From: Bacillus sp. FJAT-50079
Lineage (GTDB): Bacteria > Bacillota > Bacilli > Bacillales > Bacillaceae_C
Assembly: GCF_018343515.1 (NCBI RefSeq)
Contig: NZ_JAGYPD010000005.1
Span: 124,001 to 188,000, forward strand
Direction of reading: 5' to 3'
DNA length: 64,000 nt
Each line of letters opens with the position of its first letter. The first letter of the stretch is position 1. Below the pieces are notes generated by a model. The model had not been told where the DNA came from and searched no databases. It saw only the letters and a program-made list of their open reading frames with translations. This document shows positions 1-7,604 of this stretch, in pieces. A program made the translations under genes and the position numbers.

Positions 1-34
1 AACATCCCAGTCAAAATTCAGACTGGGATGTTTT
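1..34. terminator. Inverted repeat, probable terminator
   Basis: Perfect 12-bp stem (AACATCCCAGTC at 1-12, GACTGGGATGTT at 21-32) with an 8-nt loop, followed by T residues on the plus strand. It lies just past the stop of the small minus-strand gene at 38-202 and touches the window edge, so it may terminate convergent transcription from both sides. Confidence 0.7.
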
Positions 35-37
35 CAC

Positions 38-202
38 CTAATTTCCTCTACCTTTTCTTCCGTAATTGGAGTTGCGATTTGCAAATTTCATTGGATCCTC
101 ACCATCGGAAAATTCAACCGTATACTCGGTTTCTTCGATGTTTCGTTTCGGTGTTTTTGCATGTTTTTCAGCGGCATTTCTTGCAGCTTTACGCTTAACC
201 AT
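38..202 (-). CDS. Small basic protein of unknown function (54 aa)
   Basis: 54-codon frame opening MVKRKAARNAAEKH and ending in a Gly/Arg/Asn-rich tail (YGRKGRGN). A GGGAG ribosome-binding site lies about 10 nt before the ATG. The protein is very basic in its first 20 residues, then acidic (EETEYTVEFSDGED); no membrane segment or known domain is visible. The neighbouring spore-protein gene hints at a sporulation role, which is inference only. A second ATG frame (MARKEKAGEANNTNLKKG, start at 267) runs into this one out of phase, so the true N-terminus may be longer and frameshifted. Confidence 0.6.
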   Translation of the reverse strand: MVKRKAARNAAEKHAKTPKRNIEETEYTVEFSDGEDPMKFANRNSNYGRKGRGN

Positions 203-409
203 TTCGCTAACTCTCCCTTTTTTAGATTTGTATTGTTAGCTTCCCCTGCTTTTTCCTTTCTAGCCATTTGATTTACCTAATTAATAATCTGTTTTCAAAT
301 TCCTATTTTCCCCCAATCGATAACGCAGTAGGAAAGGTAAAAATAAATGAGTACATCTCGTACTTTAGGCAACACTACTTGTTGAATAAAAACGAAAAGG
401 GTGACAAAC

Positions 410-565
410 ATGGCAAAAGATAAACAAACTCGGAAAAGCCATCAAGCAGGTAGTCGTGGAAAAGCTGCACCGAGTGTAACCCCCCAAGGCTATGGGGATA
501 CTGAATTCGCTGAAGAACCAAAAAGTAAACTGGAAAATGCCGCGAAAAAGAAAAATACAAAATAA
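410..565 (+). CDS. sspL: Small acid-soluble spore protein, SspL-like (51 aa)
   Basis: MAKDKQTRKSHQAGSRGK followed by SVTPQGYGDTEFAEEPKSKL and a Lys/Asn-rich end. The TPQG...EPKSKLE...AKKKNTK pattern matches my memory of Bacillus subtilis SspL, a minor spore-core protein made in the forespore. This copy is slightly longer at the N-terminus. The AAAGGGTG ribosome site sits 5 nt before the ATG, and the gene ends directly in a strong terminator, so it is monocistronic. Forespore (sigma-G) expression is expected from the family; I could not mark a convincing promoter. Confidence 0.75.
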   Translation: MAKDKQTRKSHQAGSRGKAAPSVTPQGYGDTEFAEEPKSKLENAAKKKNTK

Positions 566-602
566 ACAAAGCAATCGGCATTTAGCCGATTGCTTTGTTT
601 AT
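564..602 (+). terminator. Terminator of sspL
   Basis: Long stem AAACAAAGCAATCGGC / GCCGATTGCTTTGTTT with a 4-5 nt loop, beginning at the sspL stop codon and ending in a T-rich run. Confidence 0.85.
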
Positions 603-642
603 TTAATGGATATAATAAAAGCGACAATTTTCCCGAGGTGAC

Positions 643-927
643 ATGATGGAATTTCCGATTATTCACACAAGTATTTGGGACGGAGTCATCGCTGTTCCAT
701 TAATCGTAATTATGACTCAATTTTTCAAATTATTTCCGATCCCCCGCCACTACTTCCCTACAATCGCTGCCATTTTTGGTTATACGATCTCAATTTTTTA
801 TAGCCATCGTTACAATATATGGGCAGGAATTATTATGGGTGGATTTTACAGTGGCGCCGCCATCGGTTTGTACTCTTCATTAAAAACATCTTGGTATGCG
901 TTTCGAAAGGAGAAACGTGAGAGTTAA
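643..927 (+). CDS. Small integral membrane protein (94 aa)
   Basis: Start ATG at 643 (a second in-frame ATG at 646) after a GAGGTG ribosome site. The 94 residues hold about three hydrophobic segments (roughly 14-30, 38-53 and 60-80) and a basic tail (FRKEKRES). It resembles small phage-holin-like or YqxA-type membrane proteins in general shape only; I do not recognise the family. It stands alone between the sspL terminator and the cupin gene. Confidence 0.6.
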   Translation: MMEFPIIHTSIWDGVIAVPLIVIMTQFFKLFPIPRHYFPTIAAIFGYTISIFYSHRYNIWAGIIMGGFYSGAAIGLYSSLKTSWYAFRKEKRES

Positions 928-1023
928 TCGGCATTGCAAGTTATAAAGATATGACTATAATCACCAATCCATTTTATATGCATAAAATGCCTATACATTT
1001 AAATGGAAGTGGTGAAAAATATT

Positions 1024-1656
1024 ATGGTATCTTATATGGATTACACTTCTCCATCCACTCAGTACTTCTTTGACGTAAACAAAAGCCCTTTATTTAGAAA
1101 AGATAGTAATAACTATATCAATGTATTAGGAATCCAGCAGTTAAATTCTTTGGAAAATACATCTCTTCTTGATATTTTCCTTAGTAAGAATAATGTGATA
1201 GAGCCCCATTACCATCAAAATGCTGCCCAACTCGTTTATTGTATTTCTGGAGCGGCCACGATTTCCTTGCTGAATCCATTTACAAAACAAATCCAGAATT
1301 ATTCAGTTACACCAGGACAAGTAGCGAACATTCCACAAGGATGGTGGCATTATGAGGTTGCCACTGCTGATCACACACATCTTCTCGCTATTTTTAATGC
1401 ACCAACTCCAGAAGTCATTTTAGGCTCCGATATTTTAAAATTTACTCCCGCAAAAATTATGGCACATACTTACTGCCTCGATAAGAATGAATGGAAAAAA
1501 GCAATCGCACCGGTTAAGCCGAGCACATATATAGGCCCATACGAGAATTGCAACAGGGAAACAGGAAATATGCCATATATGAACATGTATAATCAACAGC
1601 AAGAGTATATTCGACAATATCCAACATCTTACAACCATAGGTATTGGTCATACTGA
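1024..1656 (+). CDS. Cupin-domain protein (210 aa)
   Basis: Single cupin barrel. Motif 1 is about IEPHYHQNAAQLVYCISG: the two His ligands are present, but the usual metal-binding Glu is replaced by Gln. Motif 2 is PGQVANIPQGWWHYEV. These are features of the germin/oxalate-decarboxylase superfamily, so a metal-dependent enzyme or a structural protein is possible. The C-terminal 40 residues are rich in Tyr, Asn and Gln, as in some spore-coat proteins; a coat location is inference. I chose ATG 1024 because GGAAGTGGTG lies 9 nt upstream; the upstream ATG at 1003 has no ribosome site. Monocistronic. Confidence 0.75.
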   Translation: MVSYMDYTSPSTQYFFDVNKSPLFRKDSNNYINVLGIQQLNSLENTSLLDIFLSKNNVIEPHYHQNAAQLVYCISGAATISLLNPFTKQIQNYSVTPGQVANIPQGWWHYEVATADHTHLLAIFNAPTPEVILGSDILKFTPAKIMAHTYCLDKNEWKKAIAPVKPSTYIGPYENCNRETGNMPYMNMYNQQQEYIRQYPTSYNHRYWSY

Positions 1657-1692
1657 TCTGAACATATCGAAAAGAATAGAATTTAATTTAAA

Positions 1693-1725
1693 TAAAAAAA
1701 GCAAGAGTTCATTACGCCCCTTGCT
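1693..1725 (-). terminator. Terminator of the tRNA-Arg gene
   Basis: Minus-strand stem AGCAAG / CTTGCT with a 14-nt loop, then an uninterrupted T7 run; about 20 nt past the tRNA 3' end. Confidence 0.6.
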
Positions 1726-1744
1726 ACCACCCATTTTAAAGATA

Positions 1745-1817
1745 CGGCCCCGGCAGGAATTGAACCTGCGACGCACGGTTTAGGAAACCGACGCTCTATC
1801 CACTGAGCTACGGAGCC
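1745..1817 (-). tRNA. tRNA-Arg (anticodon CCT)
   Basis: 73-nt cloverleaf on the minus strand. The acceptor stem GGCTCCG / CGGGGCC has one G-U pair. The D stem GCTC/GAGC, an anticodon loop TTCCTAA giving CCT, and a T arm with GGTTCAATTCC are all present. The 3' CCA is not encoded. It reads AGG codons, which are rare in Bacillus. It is a single-gene unit with its own promoter and terminator. Confidence 0.95.
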
Positions 1818-1842
1818 ATGTTATTACTTATTACATTTTTTT

Positions 1843-1871
1843 ATTATACATCACGTCCATTTAGATGAAAA
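1843..1871 (-). promoter_or_regulatory. Likely sigma-A promoter of tRNA-Arg
   Basis: Minus-strand TTTTCA, 17-nt spacer, TATAAT, ending about 25 nt before the tRNA 5' end. The -10 is perfect and the -35 weak. Confidence 0.5.
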
Positions 1872-1960
1872 GACCCATAGAAAAATTTAAAAACCCTTAA
1901 AAATAAAGCCATAATTCCGACACAATTATTTGAACTCCGCGATTATATTACAAAGTTCCT

Positions 1961-1989
1961 TTGATTATCAGTAAAAGTTCCCCTATAAT
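1961..1989 (+). promoter_or_regulatory. Likely sigma-A promoter for the 47-aa membrane protein
   Basis: TTGATT, 17-nt spacer, TATAAT, about 95 nt before the ATG at 2085. The leader between them contains a purine-rich hairpin (2014-2042) with arms AAAAGAAAG / CTTTCTTTT that looks attenuator-like. Confidence 0.55.
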
Positions 1990-2084
1990 TATTGGTAGAC
2001 ATATATGATTCGTGAAAAGAAAGACATCCTCTTTCTTTTTTCACATACAGCTACTAAATGATTACTTGTGGGAGGGAATTTTAT

Positions 2085-2228
2085 ATGGAACTTGGAGTAT
2101 TTCTAGGAATTATGGGTATACTTGGAGTAGTAGGTGCATTTCTACTATTTATTATTGGAAAATCAATGAATTCTGAGGATGCTAGTACAATCGATGAATT
2201 GCCTCAAAACGATTTCAATCAAAAATAA
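2085..2228 (+). CDS. Small single-pass membrane protein (47 aa)
   Basis: MELGVFLGIMGILGVVGAFL is one hydrophobic helix (about residues 2-24). It is followed by an acidic, polar tail (SEDASTIDELPQNDFNQK). A GGGAGGG ribosome site lies about 8 nt upstream. It has its own promoter and terminator, which supports it as a real gene. The next small gene (2373-2519) has the same size and layout, so the two may be distant paralogues. No family recognised. Confidence 0.65.
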   Translation: MELGVFLGIMGILGVVGAFLLFIIGKSMNSEDASTIDELPQNDFNQK

Positions 2229-2241
2229 AACAATGATTACT

Positions 2242-2277
2242 ATCTCCTGCTAAAAATTGCAGGAGATTTTTCTTTTT
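2242..2277 (+). terminator. Terminator
   Basis: Stem ATCTCCTGC / GCAGGAGAT with an 8-nt loop and a T-rich tail, 13 nt after the stop of the 47-aa gene. Confidence 0.85.
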
Positions 2278-2372
2278 GCTAAAATATCAGAATTTTGTTT
2301 TTATTAATATGGCAATCGGGTATACTTATATTATACTTCTCGAAATGACCACAAAATTTGGAGGGATGATTT

Positions 2373-2519
2373 ATGGATTTATGGGTAACACTCTGTCTAC
2401 TTGCTGTTTTAGGGTCCATTGCTCTATTTCTCTGTTACTTCATTAGTGGGGCGTTAGATTTCGATGATGCAAAAAGAGTTGACAAAGCCCGTTTAGGGGA
2501 CTTCGATGATGAATCATAA
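2373..2519 (+). CDS. Small single-pass membrane protein (48 aa)
   Basis: MDLWVTLCLLAVLGSIALFL forms one transmembrane helix (about residues 3-26), followed by a charged tail with two similar acidic stretches (DFDDAK, DFDDES). A GGAGGG ribosome site lies 5-6 nt before the ATG. Its layout matches the gene at 2085-2228: N-outside helix, acidic cytoplasmic-type tail, separate terminator. No function can be assigned from sequence. Confidence 0.65.
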   Translation: MDLWVTLCLLAVLGSIALFLCYFISGALDFDDAKRVDKARLGDFDDES

Positions 2520-2532
2520 TGATACTTATTGG

Positions 2533-2570
2533 AAAATCGCTGCGTTCACTAACAAACGCAGCGATTTTAT
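2533..2570. terminator. Bidirectional terminator
   Basis: Stem AAAATCGCTGCGTT / AACGCAGCGATTTT between the convergent 48-aa gene and the aldehyde dehydrogenase; A/T runs flank both sides. Confidence 0.85.
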
Positions 2571-2572
2571 GT

Positions 2573-4003
2573 TTACAGTTGATAATTTAAACTAATTAGT
2601 TTCATCCTCGTCATTTCTCGAATCGCATATTTCACTCCCTCATGTCCATATCCTGAATTTTTCATACCGCCATAAGGCATATGGTCAAAACGAAGGGTCG
2701 GTACATCATTAACAAGGACTTGACCAACTTCAAGCTCGTGGGCAAAATAAAGGGCTTGTTTTAAATTGTTTGTAAACACTCCGGCATTTAATCCATACTG
2801 ACTATCGTTCATACGTTCAAGCGCTTCTTCCCCTGACTGTACTCGATTAATAACAACGACAGGTCCAAACACTTCTTCACACACGACTTTTTCAGTAACC
2901 GCCACATTCGTTAGAACAGTCGGTGCAATGCCGGTGCCTTGTGCTTCTCCCCCAAAAAGTAGATTTGCGCCGCCATCCACCGCTTCCTTTATCCAAGCAA
3001 GAACGCGTTGTTGGGACATTCTATCAATCATTCCCGTAATGACAGTTTCCTCATTGAAGGGATCTCCGAACGTAAGTTTTTTCGCCTCTTTTATAAAAGC
3101 ATCCAAAAATTTGCTCTCGATCGCTTGATGAACGTAAATTCGTTGGGTATGGATACATACTTGCCCATTATAAGCGAATGAACCATTTACTGCTTTTTCC
3201 ACAACTACGTCTAGCTCGTCTTTCATCGACTCATCTACATATAAAGCAGAATTGCTCCCAAGCTCTAATGTCATTCTTTTCAAGCCTGCTTGATTTTTTA
3301 TTTGCCTTCCAACCGCCGGACTGCCTGTAAAGGAAATTTTTTGCACCCGTTCATCTTCTAAGAGCACTTTCACAAGCGTTCGCCCATCACCAGGGATGAC
3401 ATTCAATGCTCCATTTGGCAGACCCGCTTCTGTAAAAAGCTCTGCAAGCTTTAAAGCGGATAGCGGTGTTTTTTCAGCCGGTTTTACGACTAATGTGTTG
3501 CCTGCTGCAATTGCCGGGCCTACTTTATGCACAACAAGATTTAACGGAAAATTAAAAGGAGTAATCGCCCCAATGACACCAAGCGGTTGAAAAATCGTAT
3601 ATGCATCACGTCCAGCCCCGCCAGCCGCCGCATCCAGTGAAATGTATTCACCGTTATTCCGTTTCGCTTCTTCCCCGGAAAATTGCAATGTTTGAACAGA
3701 GCGATCGACCTCGGCCCGTGATGCAGTAATCGGTTTTCCAGCTTCAACCGTAATGATTTTTGAGAATTCCTCTTTCCTTGACTGTAATAGCTTGGCTGCT
3801 TTAAATAAAATGTCCGCTCGTTCCAATGAAGTTATCCGTTTCATGCGTTGAAAAGCGTGATGGGCAATAGTAATTGCTTGCTCCATATCATTAGCCGTTC
3901 CTTCTCCAATCTTAGCAATCACTTCGGCATTATATGGGTTCATCAGTTCATACGTTTTTCCTGTATTTACATATTTTCCATCTAAATAAAGCCCGACCTT
4001 CAT
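2573..4003 (-). CDS. NAD(P)-dependent aldehyde dehydrogenase (476 aa)
   Basis: Full-length ALDH-superfamily enzyme that oxidises an aldehyde to its acid. Visible motifs are the N-terminal PNPAT-like region (MNPYNAEVIAKIGEG), the cofactor loop ITPFNFPLNLVVHKVGPAIA, VKPAEKTPLSAL, FTGSPAVGR, the general-base segment LELGSNSAL and the nucleophile region YNGQVCIHTQR. The C-terminal KNSGYGHEG matches the lactaldehyde/glyceraldehyde-3-phosphate branch. Substrate cannot be read from sequence. I place the start at ATG 4003 (MKVGLYLDGKYVN) after AGGGGTGG, rather than the TTG six codons upstream. It is monocistronic and convergent with the preceding small gene. Confidence 0.9.
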   Translation of the reverse strand: MKVGLYLDGKYVNTGKTYELMNPYNAEVIAKIGEGTANDMEQAITIAHHAFQRMKRITSLERADILFKAAKLLQSRKEEFSKIITVEAGKPITASRAEVDRSVQTLQFSGEEAKRNNGEYISLDAAAGGAGRDAYTIFQPLGVIGAITPFNFPLNLVVHKVGPAIAAGNTLVVKPAEKTPLSALKLAELFTEAGLPNGALNVIPGDGRTLVKVLLEDERVQKISFTGSPAVGRQIKNQAGLKRMTLELGSNSALYVDESMKDELDVVVEKAVNGSFAYNGQVCIHTQRIYVHQAIESKFLDAFIKEAKKLTFGDPFNEETVITGMIDRMSQQRVLAWIKEAVDGGANLLFGGEAQGTGIAPTVLTNVAVTEKVVCEEVFGPVVVINRVQSGEEALERMNDSQYGLNAGVFTNNLKQALYFAHELEVGQVLVNDVPTLRFDHMPYGGMKNSGYGHEGVKYAIREMTRMKLISLNYQL

Positions 4004-4071
4004 CCTTTCCACCCCTCGCAATGATTTATTTTCACTATATCAAACTTCAGAAAAGAATTCGTCAATCGTGT

Positions 4072-4113
4072 TTGACAAAACCGTTCATACTGTTTATATT
4101 GTATATTAACAGT
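4072..4113 (+). promoter_or_regulatory. Sigma-A promoter with overlapping GntR-type operator
   Basis: TTGACA at 4072-4077, 17-nt spacer, TATATT at 4095-4100. A dyad ACTGTT-N13-AACAGT (4089-4094 and 4108-4113) with partly symmetric centre covers the -10. Its position directly ahead of a YtrA-type GntR gene suggests autorepression. Confidence 0.75.
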
Positions 4114-4150
4114 TGTTTGCGCAATAAAATAATATGCTGAGGGTGCCAAG

Positions 4151-4522
4151 ATGAATATTATTATTTCCAATCAAGATGAGCGGCCGATTTATGAACAGAT
4201 CAAGGAACAGTTGAAAGAACAAATTTTACGTGGGGATTTGCTAGAAAAATCTCCGCTTCCTTCGATTCGCAAGCTCGCCAAGGAATTGAAAATTAGCGTG
4301 ATCACAACGAAAAGAGCTTATGATGAGTTGGAAAACGAAGGGTTTATTGAAACATTTCCAGGGAAAGGTTCGTTCGTTGCAACGCAAAATCAGGAATTAT
4401 TAAAAGAAAAGCAAATGAAATTTATTGAAGATCAACTTCAACACGTCATCGAGAGTAGCAAGGCATACAATATTGACTTAGACGAATTGATCCAAATGTT
4501 AACGTTACTTTATGAGGAGTGA
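4151..4522 (+). CDS. GntR-family (YtrA subfamily) regulator (123 aa)
   Basis: Winged-helix DNA-binding domain over about residues 8-75 (RPIYEQIKEQLKEQI, LPSIRKLAKELKISVITTKR, GFIETFPGKGSFV), then a short helical dimerisation tail of about 45 residues. The short tail with no effector domain is typical of the YtrA subfamily, which represses adjacent ABC-exporter genes. The GAGGGTG ribosome site is 7 nt before the ATG. It leads a four-gene operon (regulator, ATPase, two permeases) and presumably binds the dyad overlapping its own promoter. Confidence 0.85.
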   Translation: MNIIISNQDERPIYEQIKEQLKEQILRGDLLEKSPLPSIRKLAKELKISVITTKRAYDELENEGFIETFPGKGSFVATQNQELLKEKQMKFIEDQLQHVIESSKAYNIDLDELIQMLTLLYEE

Positions 4523-4527
4523 TTGCT

Positions 4528-5379
4528 TTGGGAAAAATGATGGAAGTAAAAAACATATCGAAAAAGTTAAAGGATTTTCAATTAAATCAGGTTTCATTCG
4601 ATTTTCAAGAAGGTTATATTATGGGTTTAATCGGACCAAATGGCGCGGGTAAAAGTACATTGATCCGCTGTTTAATGGATCTAATGAAAGTCGATCAAGG
4701 GGAAATCAAATTATTTAATTTGACACACGAAGAACATACAAAGGAAATCAAACAAAGGATTGGCTTTGTTTATGATGAAAGTCATTTTTACGAAGATTTG
4801 ACGCTTGAAAAAAACAAACGGATCATCGCTCCATTTTATAAAAATTGGGATGATCAAGCTTTTTATCAGTATATTGAATCATTCCGATTGCCACTTAAAA
4901 AGAAAGTGAAGCATTTATCGAAAGGGATGAAAATGAAATTTGCGATTGCAATTGCCTTATCGCATCATCCAGATTTAATTATTTTAGATGAGCCGACTTC
5001 AGGTCTTGATCCGGTTTTCCGGCGAGAATTGCTCGATATATTACAAGATTTTATTCAAACTGAACATAAATCCGTTTTCTTTTCTACCCATATTACAACC
5101 GATTTAGAACAGATTGCCGATTATATTACCTTTATTCATCAAGGAGAAATCATCTTTAGTAAAGAAACAGACGAGATTTTAGAGGATTACAAACTTGTCA
5201 AAGGTCCTAAAGAGCTTGCTGAACAGATGGATGATTATGATCTCATTGGCATAAAACAAACGAGTGTTGGATTTGAGGCGCTTGTCAAAGGTAATATCGT
5301 TGAAACGGAACAACTTGTTTTTCTACAACCTAATTTGGAGGACATTATGTATTACACAGTGAAAGGAAGTTCCAAATGA
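4528..5379 (+). CDS. ABC exporter ATP-binding protein
   Basis: ATPase of a drug/peptide-type ABC exporter. Walker A GPNGAGKST (about residue 40), an ABC signature of the variant form LSKGMKMK, Walker B LIILDEPTSGLD and the switch His in FFSTH are all visible. The C-terminal 70 residues form the extension seen in YtrB/YhcG-type ATPases. The preferred start is TTG 4528 (GAGGAGTGAT about 8 nt upstream). A GTG at 4519 in the same frame is possible but sits on the ribosome site. It is coupled to the GntR gene before it, and overlaps the following permease by 4 nt. Confidence 0.85.
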   Translation: MGKMMEVKNISKKLKDFQLNQVSFDFQEGYIMGLIGPNGAGKSTLIRCLMDLMKVDQGEIKLFNLTHEEHTKEIKQRIGFVYDESHFYEDLTLEKNKRIIAPFYKNWDDQAFYQYIESFRLPLKKKVKHLSKGMKMKFAIAIALSHHPDLIILDEPTSGLDPVFRRELLDILQDFIQTEHKSVFFSTHITTDLEQIADYITFIHQGEIIFSKETDEILEDYKLVKGPKELAEQMDDYDLIGIKQTSVGFEALVKGNIVETEQLVFLQPNLEDIMYYTVKGSSK

Positions 5380-6002
5380 GGCAGCTGATTCTGAAAGATT
5401 TATATATTCAAAAGCCGATGGCATATCTCTTTCCACTTTTCTTTTTACTGATCATGTTTTTCAATCTTGTTATTTTGGGAACTGAATACTTTTTCATTAT
5501 TGCGATTACCTTTTCTGCGATTTGGCTTTCTATCTACTCCAATTTTGGTGTAACATCGAGCGATACATTACAAAAGCGATTGATGGCAAGCCTTCCTGTA
5601 ACACGAATAAACGTCGTTCAAGCCAAATTTGTAGCGGCTCTCGTTTGGTGGGGAATCAGCTTTCTATTTTTCACAGTTATTTTTGTAATCATAGCAATTG
5701 CAACTCCAGTGAGCTTTCACTTACCGAGCGGATACATGTTTCTCATCTCAATTTCTGCTCTATACATGGCTGTTTCTATTTTTTATCCGCTTTATTTCAT
5801 CTTCAGTTATCAAATAGCAGCATTAAGTACAATCGTATTGGTCATGGCTGCGGTTTTTGGCATTCGATTTTTCGCTTCCAATTTACCTGACTTGGAGATC
5901 ACCGTGCCAATTTTCACTTTGCTCGCTATTGCTATCAGTCTATTTATGGCAAGCTTATCATACCTTGGGACAATTAAAATCTTTAATAATAAAGATTTGT
6001 AA
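5376..6002 (+). CDS. ABC-2 type permease subunit (208 aa)
   Basis: Six hydrophobic segments over 208 residues and a short cytoplasmic N-terminus (MRQLILKDLYIQKPMA). The conserved cytosolic segment KRLMASLPVTRINVVQAKF is characteristic of ABC-2 membrane proteins paired with YtrB-type ATPases. ATG overlaps the ATPase stop codon (translational coupling). With the next gene it probably forms a heteromeric membrane pore. Substrate unknown; related loci respond to cell-wall-active compounds. Confidence 0.8.
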   Translation: MRQLILKDLYIQKPMAYLFPLFFLLIMFFNLVILGTEYFFIIAITFSAIWLSIYSNFGVTSSDTLQKRLMASLPVTRINVVQAKFVAALVWWGISFLFFTVIFVIIAIATPVSFHLPSGYMFLISISALYMAVSIFYPLYFIFSYQIAALSTIVLVMAAVFGIRFFASNLPDLEITVPIFTLLAIAISLFMASLSYLGTIKIFNNKDL

Positions 6003-6014
6003 AGGATGTTGAAT

Positions 6015-6608
6015 ATGATTCAGTTAATAAAAGCCGATCTAAAAAGCACCAAAATCCTTGCTTATGTAGCAATGATTCCAGCGGTCATCGTTCTAGCATT
6101 TTTCGCTCATATCTTTAATGTTTCTCCTTTTTATTCAGGGATCTCTCTTATTGCGCTTGGTCTTAGTTTTGAATCATTTACGAAGCAGAAAAAGGATGGA
6201 ATTCAACCGCTTATCCTTAGTTTGCCAGTAACAAGAAAGGATTACATCGCAGCAAAATATATAATCTTTATTCCTTGGTTTCTAATTGCTACTGTTATTA
6301 TGACCATCTGGTTTCTATTAATCGAAAAAGGCATACAATTTTTCAATTTCAAATTATGGATTTTCACCTTTTTTATTACGCTAACGATTGCTGCATTGTT
6401 TTTCATTATCCATTATTTTGCGAATGCATTAGCATTGATTTTGTTTGTCTTTTTTATAAGTCTCTTCGTGACTCTTGATATATCTGAAGGACTAACGATG
6501 TTTTTTTCATCCTTTTCCTCTTGGCTTATATACCCAAGTGCCATATTATTATCGTATCTTTCCTATTTGATTATCGTTACATCATTTGCTAAGAAAAATC
6601 TTCCTTAA
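6015..6608 (+). CDS. ABC-2 type permease subunit (197 aa)
   Basis: Second membrane subunit, about six transmembrane segments. It carries the same intracellular motif as its neighbour (LILSLPVTRKDYIAAKY versus LMASLPVTRINVVQAKF), so the two permeases are paralogous. I prefer ATG 6015 (MIQLIKADLKS) because AAAGGA lies 8 nt upstream; ATG 6006 overlaps that site. Last gene of the operon, closed by a strong terminator. Confidence 0.8.
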   Translation: MIQLIKADLKSTKILAYVAMIPAVIVLAFFAHIFNVSPFYSGISLIALGLSFESFTKQKKDGIQPLILSLPVTRKDYIAAKYIIFIPWFLIATVIMTIWFLLIEKGIQFFNFKLWIFTFFITLTIAALFFIIHYFANALALILFVFFISLFVTLDISEGLTMFFSSFSSWLIYPSAILLSYLSYLIIVTSFAKKNLP

Positions 6609-6610
6609 AA

Positions 6611-6647
6611 AAACAAAAGATGAGCTCATTTCGCTCATCTTTTGTTT
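6611..6647. terminator. Bidirectional terminator
   Basis: Stem AAACAAAAGATGAGC / GCTCATCTTTTGTTT. It serves the plus-strand ABC operon and includes the stop codon of the convergent alarmone synthetase. Confidence 0.85.
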
Positions 6648-7390
6648 CGTTCTCGATCTAAATTAACTGCCTCCAATAAGCGAAGCGGGACTGAAAACGT
6701 ATGTTGGTCTAGCGAGAGTGTTGTTAACTCTTCATCATCATCCTCAGCCTTAATTTCACTAACTTCCTCATGGAGACGCTCCATTTTTTGATCCAATTCA
6801 GTTGCTGCCATTGCCGCTTCCTTCAGTTCCATCGTCAAACGTGCGGGAATTTCCTTGTCATATTTATAATAAATTTTATGTTCCAAGCTTGCCCAGAAAT
6901 CCATAGCAATCGTGCGAATTTGTATTTCTACAAGTACCTGTTCTTCCCTATCTGACATAAATACAGGTACCTTCACAATTAAATGCAAACTTTGATATCC
7001 ATTTGGTTTCGGATTTTTAATATAATCTTTCAATTCTATGACTTCAATGTCTTTTTGCCGTAAAAGCATTTCACTTAAGCGATAAATATCAGATCGGAAA
7101 GCGCATGTAATGCGAATGCCGGCAATGTCGTGTATATTTTCTTTAATCGCTGGCAATGACATAGCAATGTTTTTACGGGCTACTTTTTTCAAAATACTTT
7201 CTGGTGATTTCAAACGGGAAGATGTATGTTCAATTGGGCTGTATTCATGAATATAATGGAATTCTTCTTTTAGTATATTAATTTTTGTATTCATTTCGTC
7301 TAATGCAAATTTATACGCCATCATAAAACGAGTGAGTTCAACTTTCATTTCTTTCATATTTTCCAGTGTAAATGTCGTCATTTCTTTCAT
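6635..7390 (-). CDS. sasA: Small alarmone synthetase, SasA/RelP (YwaC) type (251 aa)
   Basis: Synthetase-only enzyme that makes (p)ppGpp-type alarmones from ATP and GDP/GTP. Recognisable segments are SPIEHTSSRLKSPESILKK, HDIAGIRITCAFRSDIY, the G-loop KNPKPNGYQSLHLIV and VEIQIRTIAMDFWASLEHKI. The wording is closer to B. subtilis YwaC than to YjbM (for example YKFALD, KPNGY, RTIAMDFWASLEHKIYYK). There is no HD hydrolase or TGS/ACT domain. The C-terminal tail of about 50 residues (EDDDEELTTLSLDQHTFSVP) is longer than in YwaC as I remember it. Two TetR-like dyads lie upstream. Confidence 0.88.
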   Translation of the reverse strand: MKEMTTFTLENMKEMKVELTRFMMAYKFALDEMNTKINILKEEFHYIHEYSPIEHTSSRLKSPESILKKVARKNIAMSLPAIKENIHDIAGIRITCAFRSDIYRLSEMLLRQKDIEVIELKDYIKNPKPNGYQSLHLIVKVPVFMSDREEQVLVEIQIRTIAMDFWASLEHKIYYKYDKEIPARLTMELKEAAMAATELDQKMERLHEEVSEIKAEDDDEELTTLSLDQHTFSVPLRLLEAVNLDRERNKR

Positions 7391-7433
7391 CTTTATCCCT
7401 CAGTTTCATGGATTGTTTACAACACTTTTATTA

Positions 7434-7447
7434 TGACTAACTGGTCA
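7434..7447. promoter_or_regulatory. Dyad TGACTAACTGGTCA (TetR-type operator candidate)
   Basis: 14-bp dyad with TGAC/GTCA arms, 44 bp upstream of the sasA start. It is nearly the reverse complement of the second dyad at 7540-7553, and both sit in the longer context ATTATGA. No TetR-family gene is in the window. Confidence 0.5.
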
Positions 7448-7539
7448 CTATAAGTCAAGATCCGATGAATTATTATATAAAAATAATAAAGAATCTTCGC
7501 TCACTCAATTGAACCCTTTAGACGTTAAACATGATACTC

Positions 7540-7553
7540 TGACCAACTAGTCA
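7540..7553. promoter_or_regulatory. Dyad TGACCAACTAGTCA (second copy)
   Basis: Same arms as the site at 7434. The centres are 106 bp apart, close to ten helical turns. A further half site TGACTAAC follows at about 7560. Confidence 0.5.
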
Positions 7554-7571
7554 TCATAATGACTAACACTC

Positions 7572-7604
7572 AAAAAAAGGAGCCATCATCATGGCTCCTT
7601 TTTT
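7572..7604 (-). terminator. Terminator of ptsG
   Basis: Stem AAAAAAGGAGCCAT / ATGGCTCCTTTTTT with a CATC loop; it begins at the ptsG stop codon. Confidence 0.9.
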
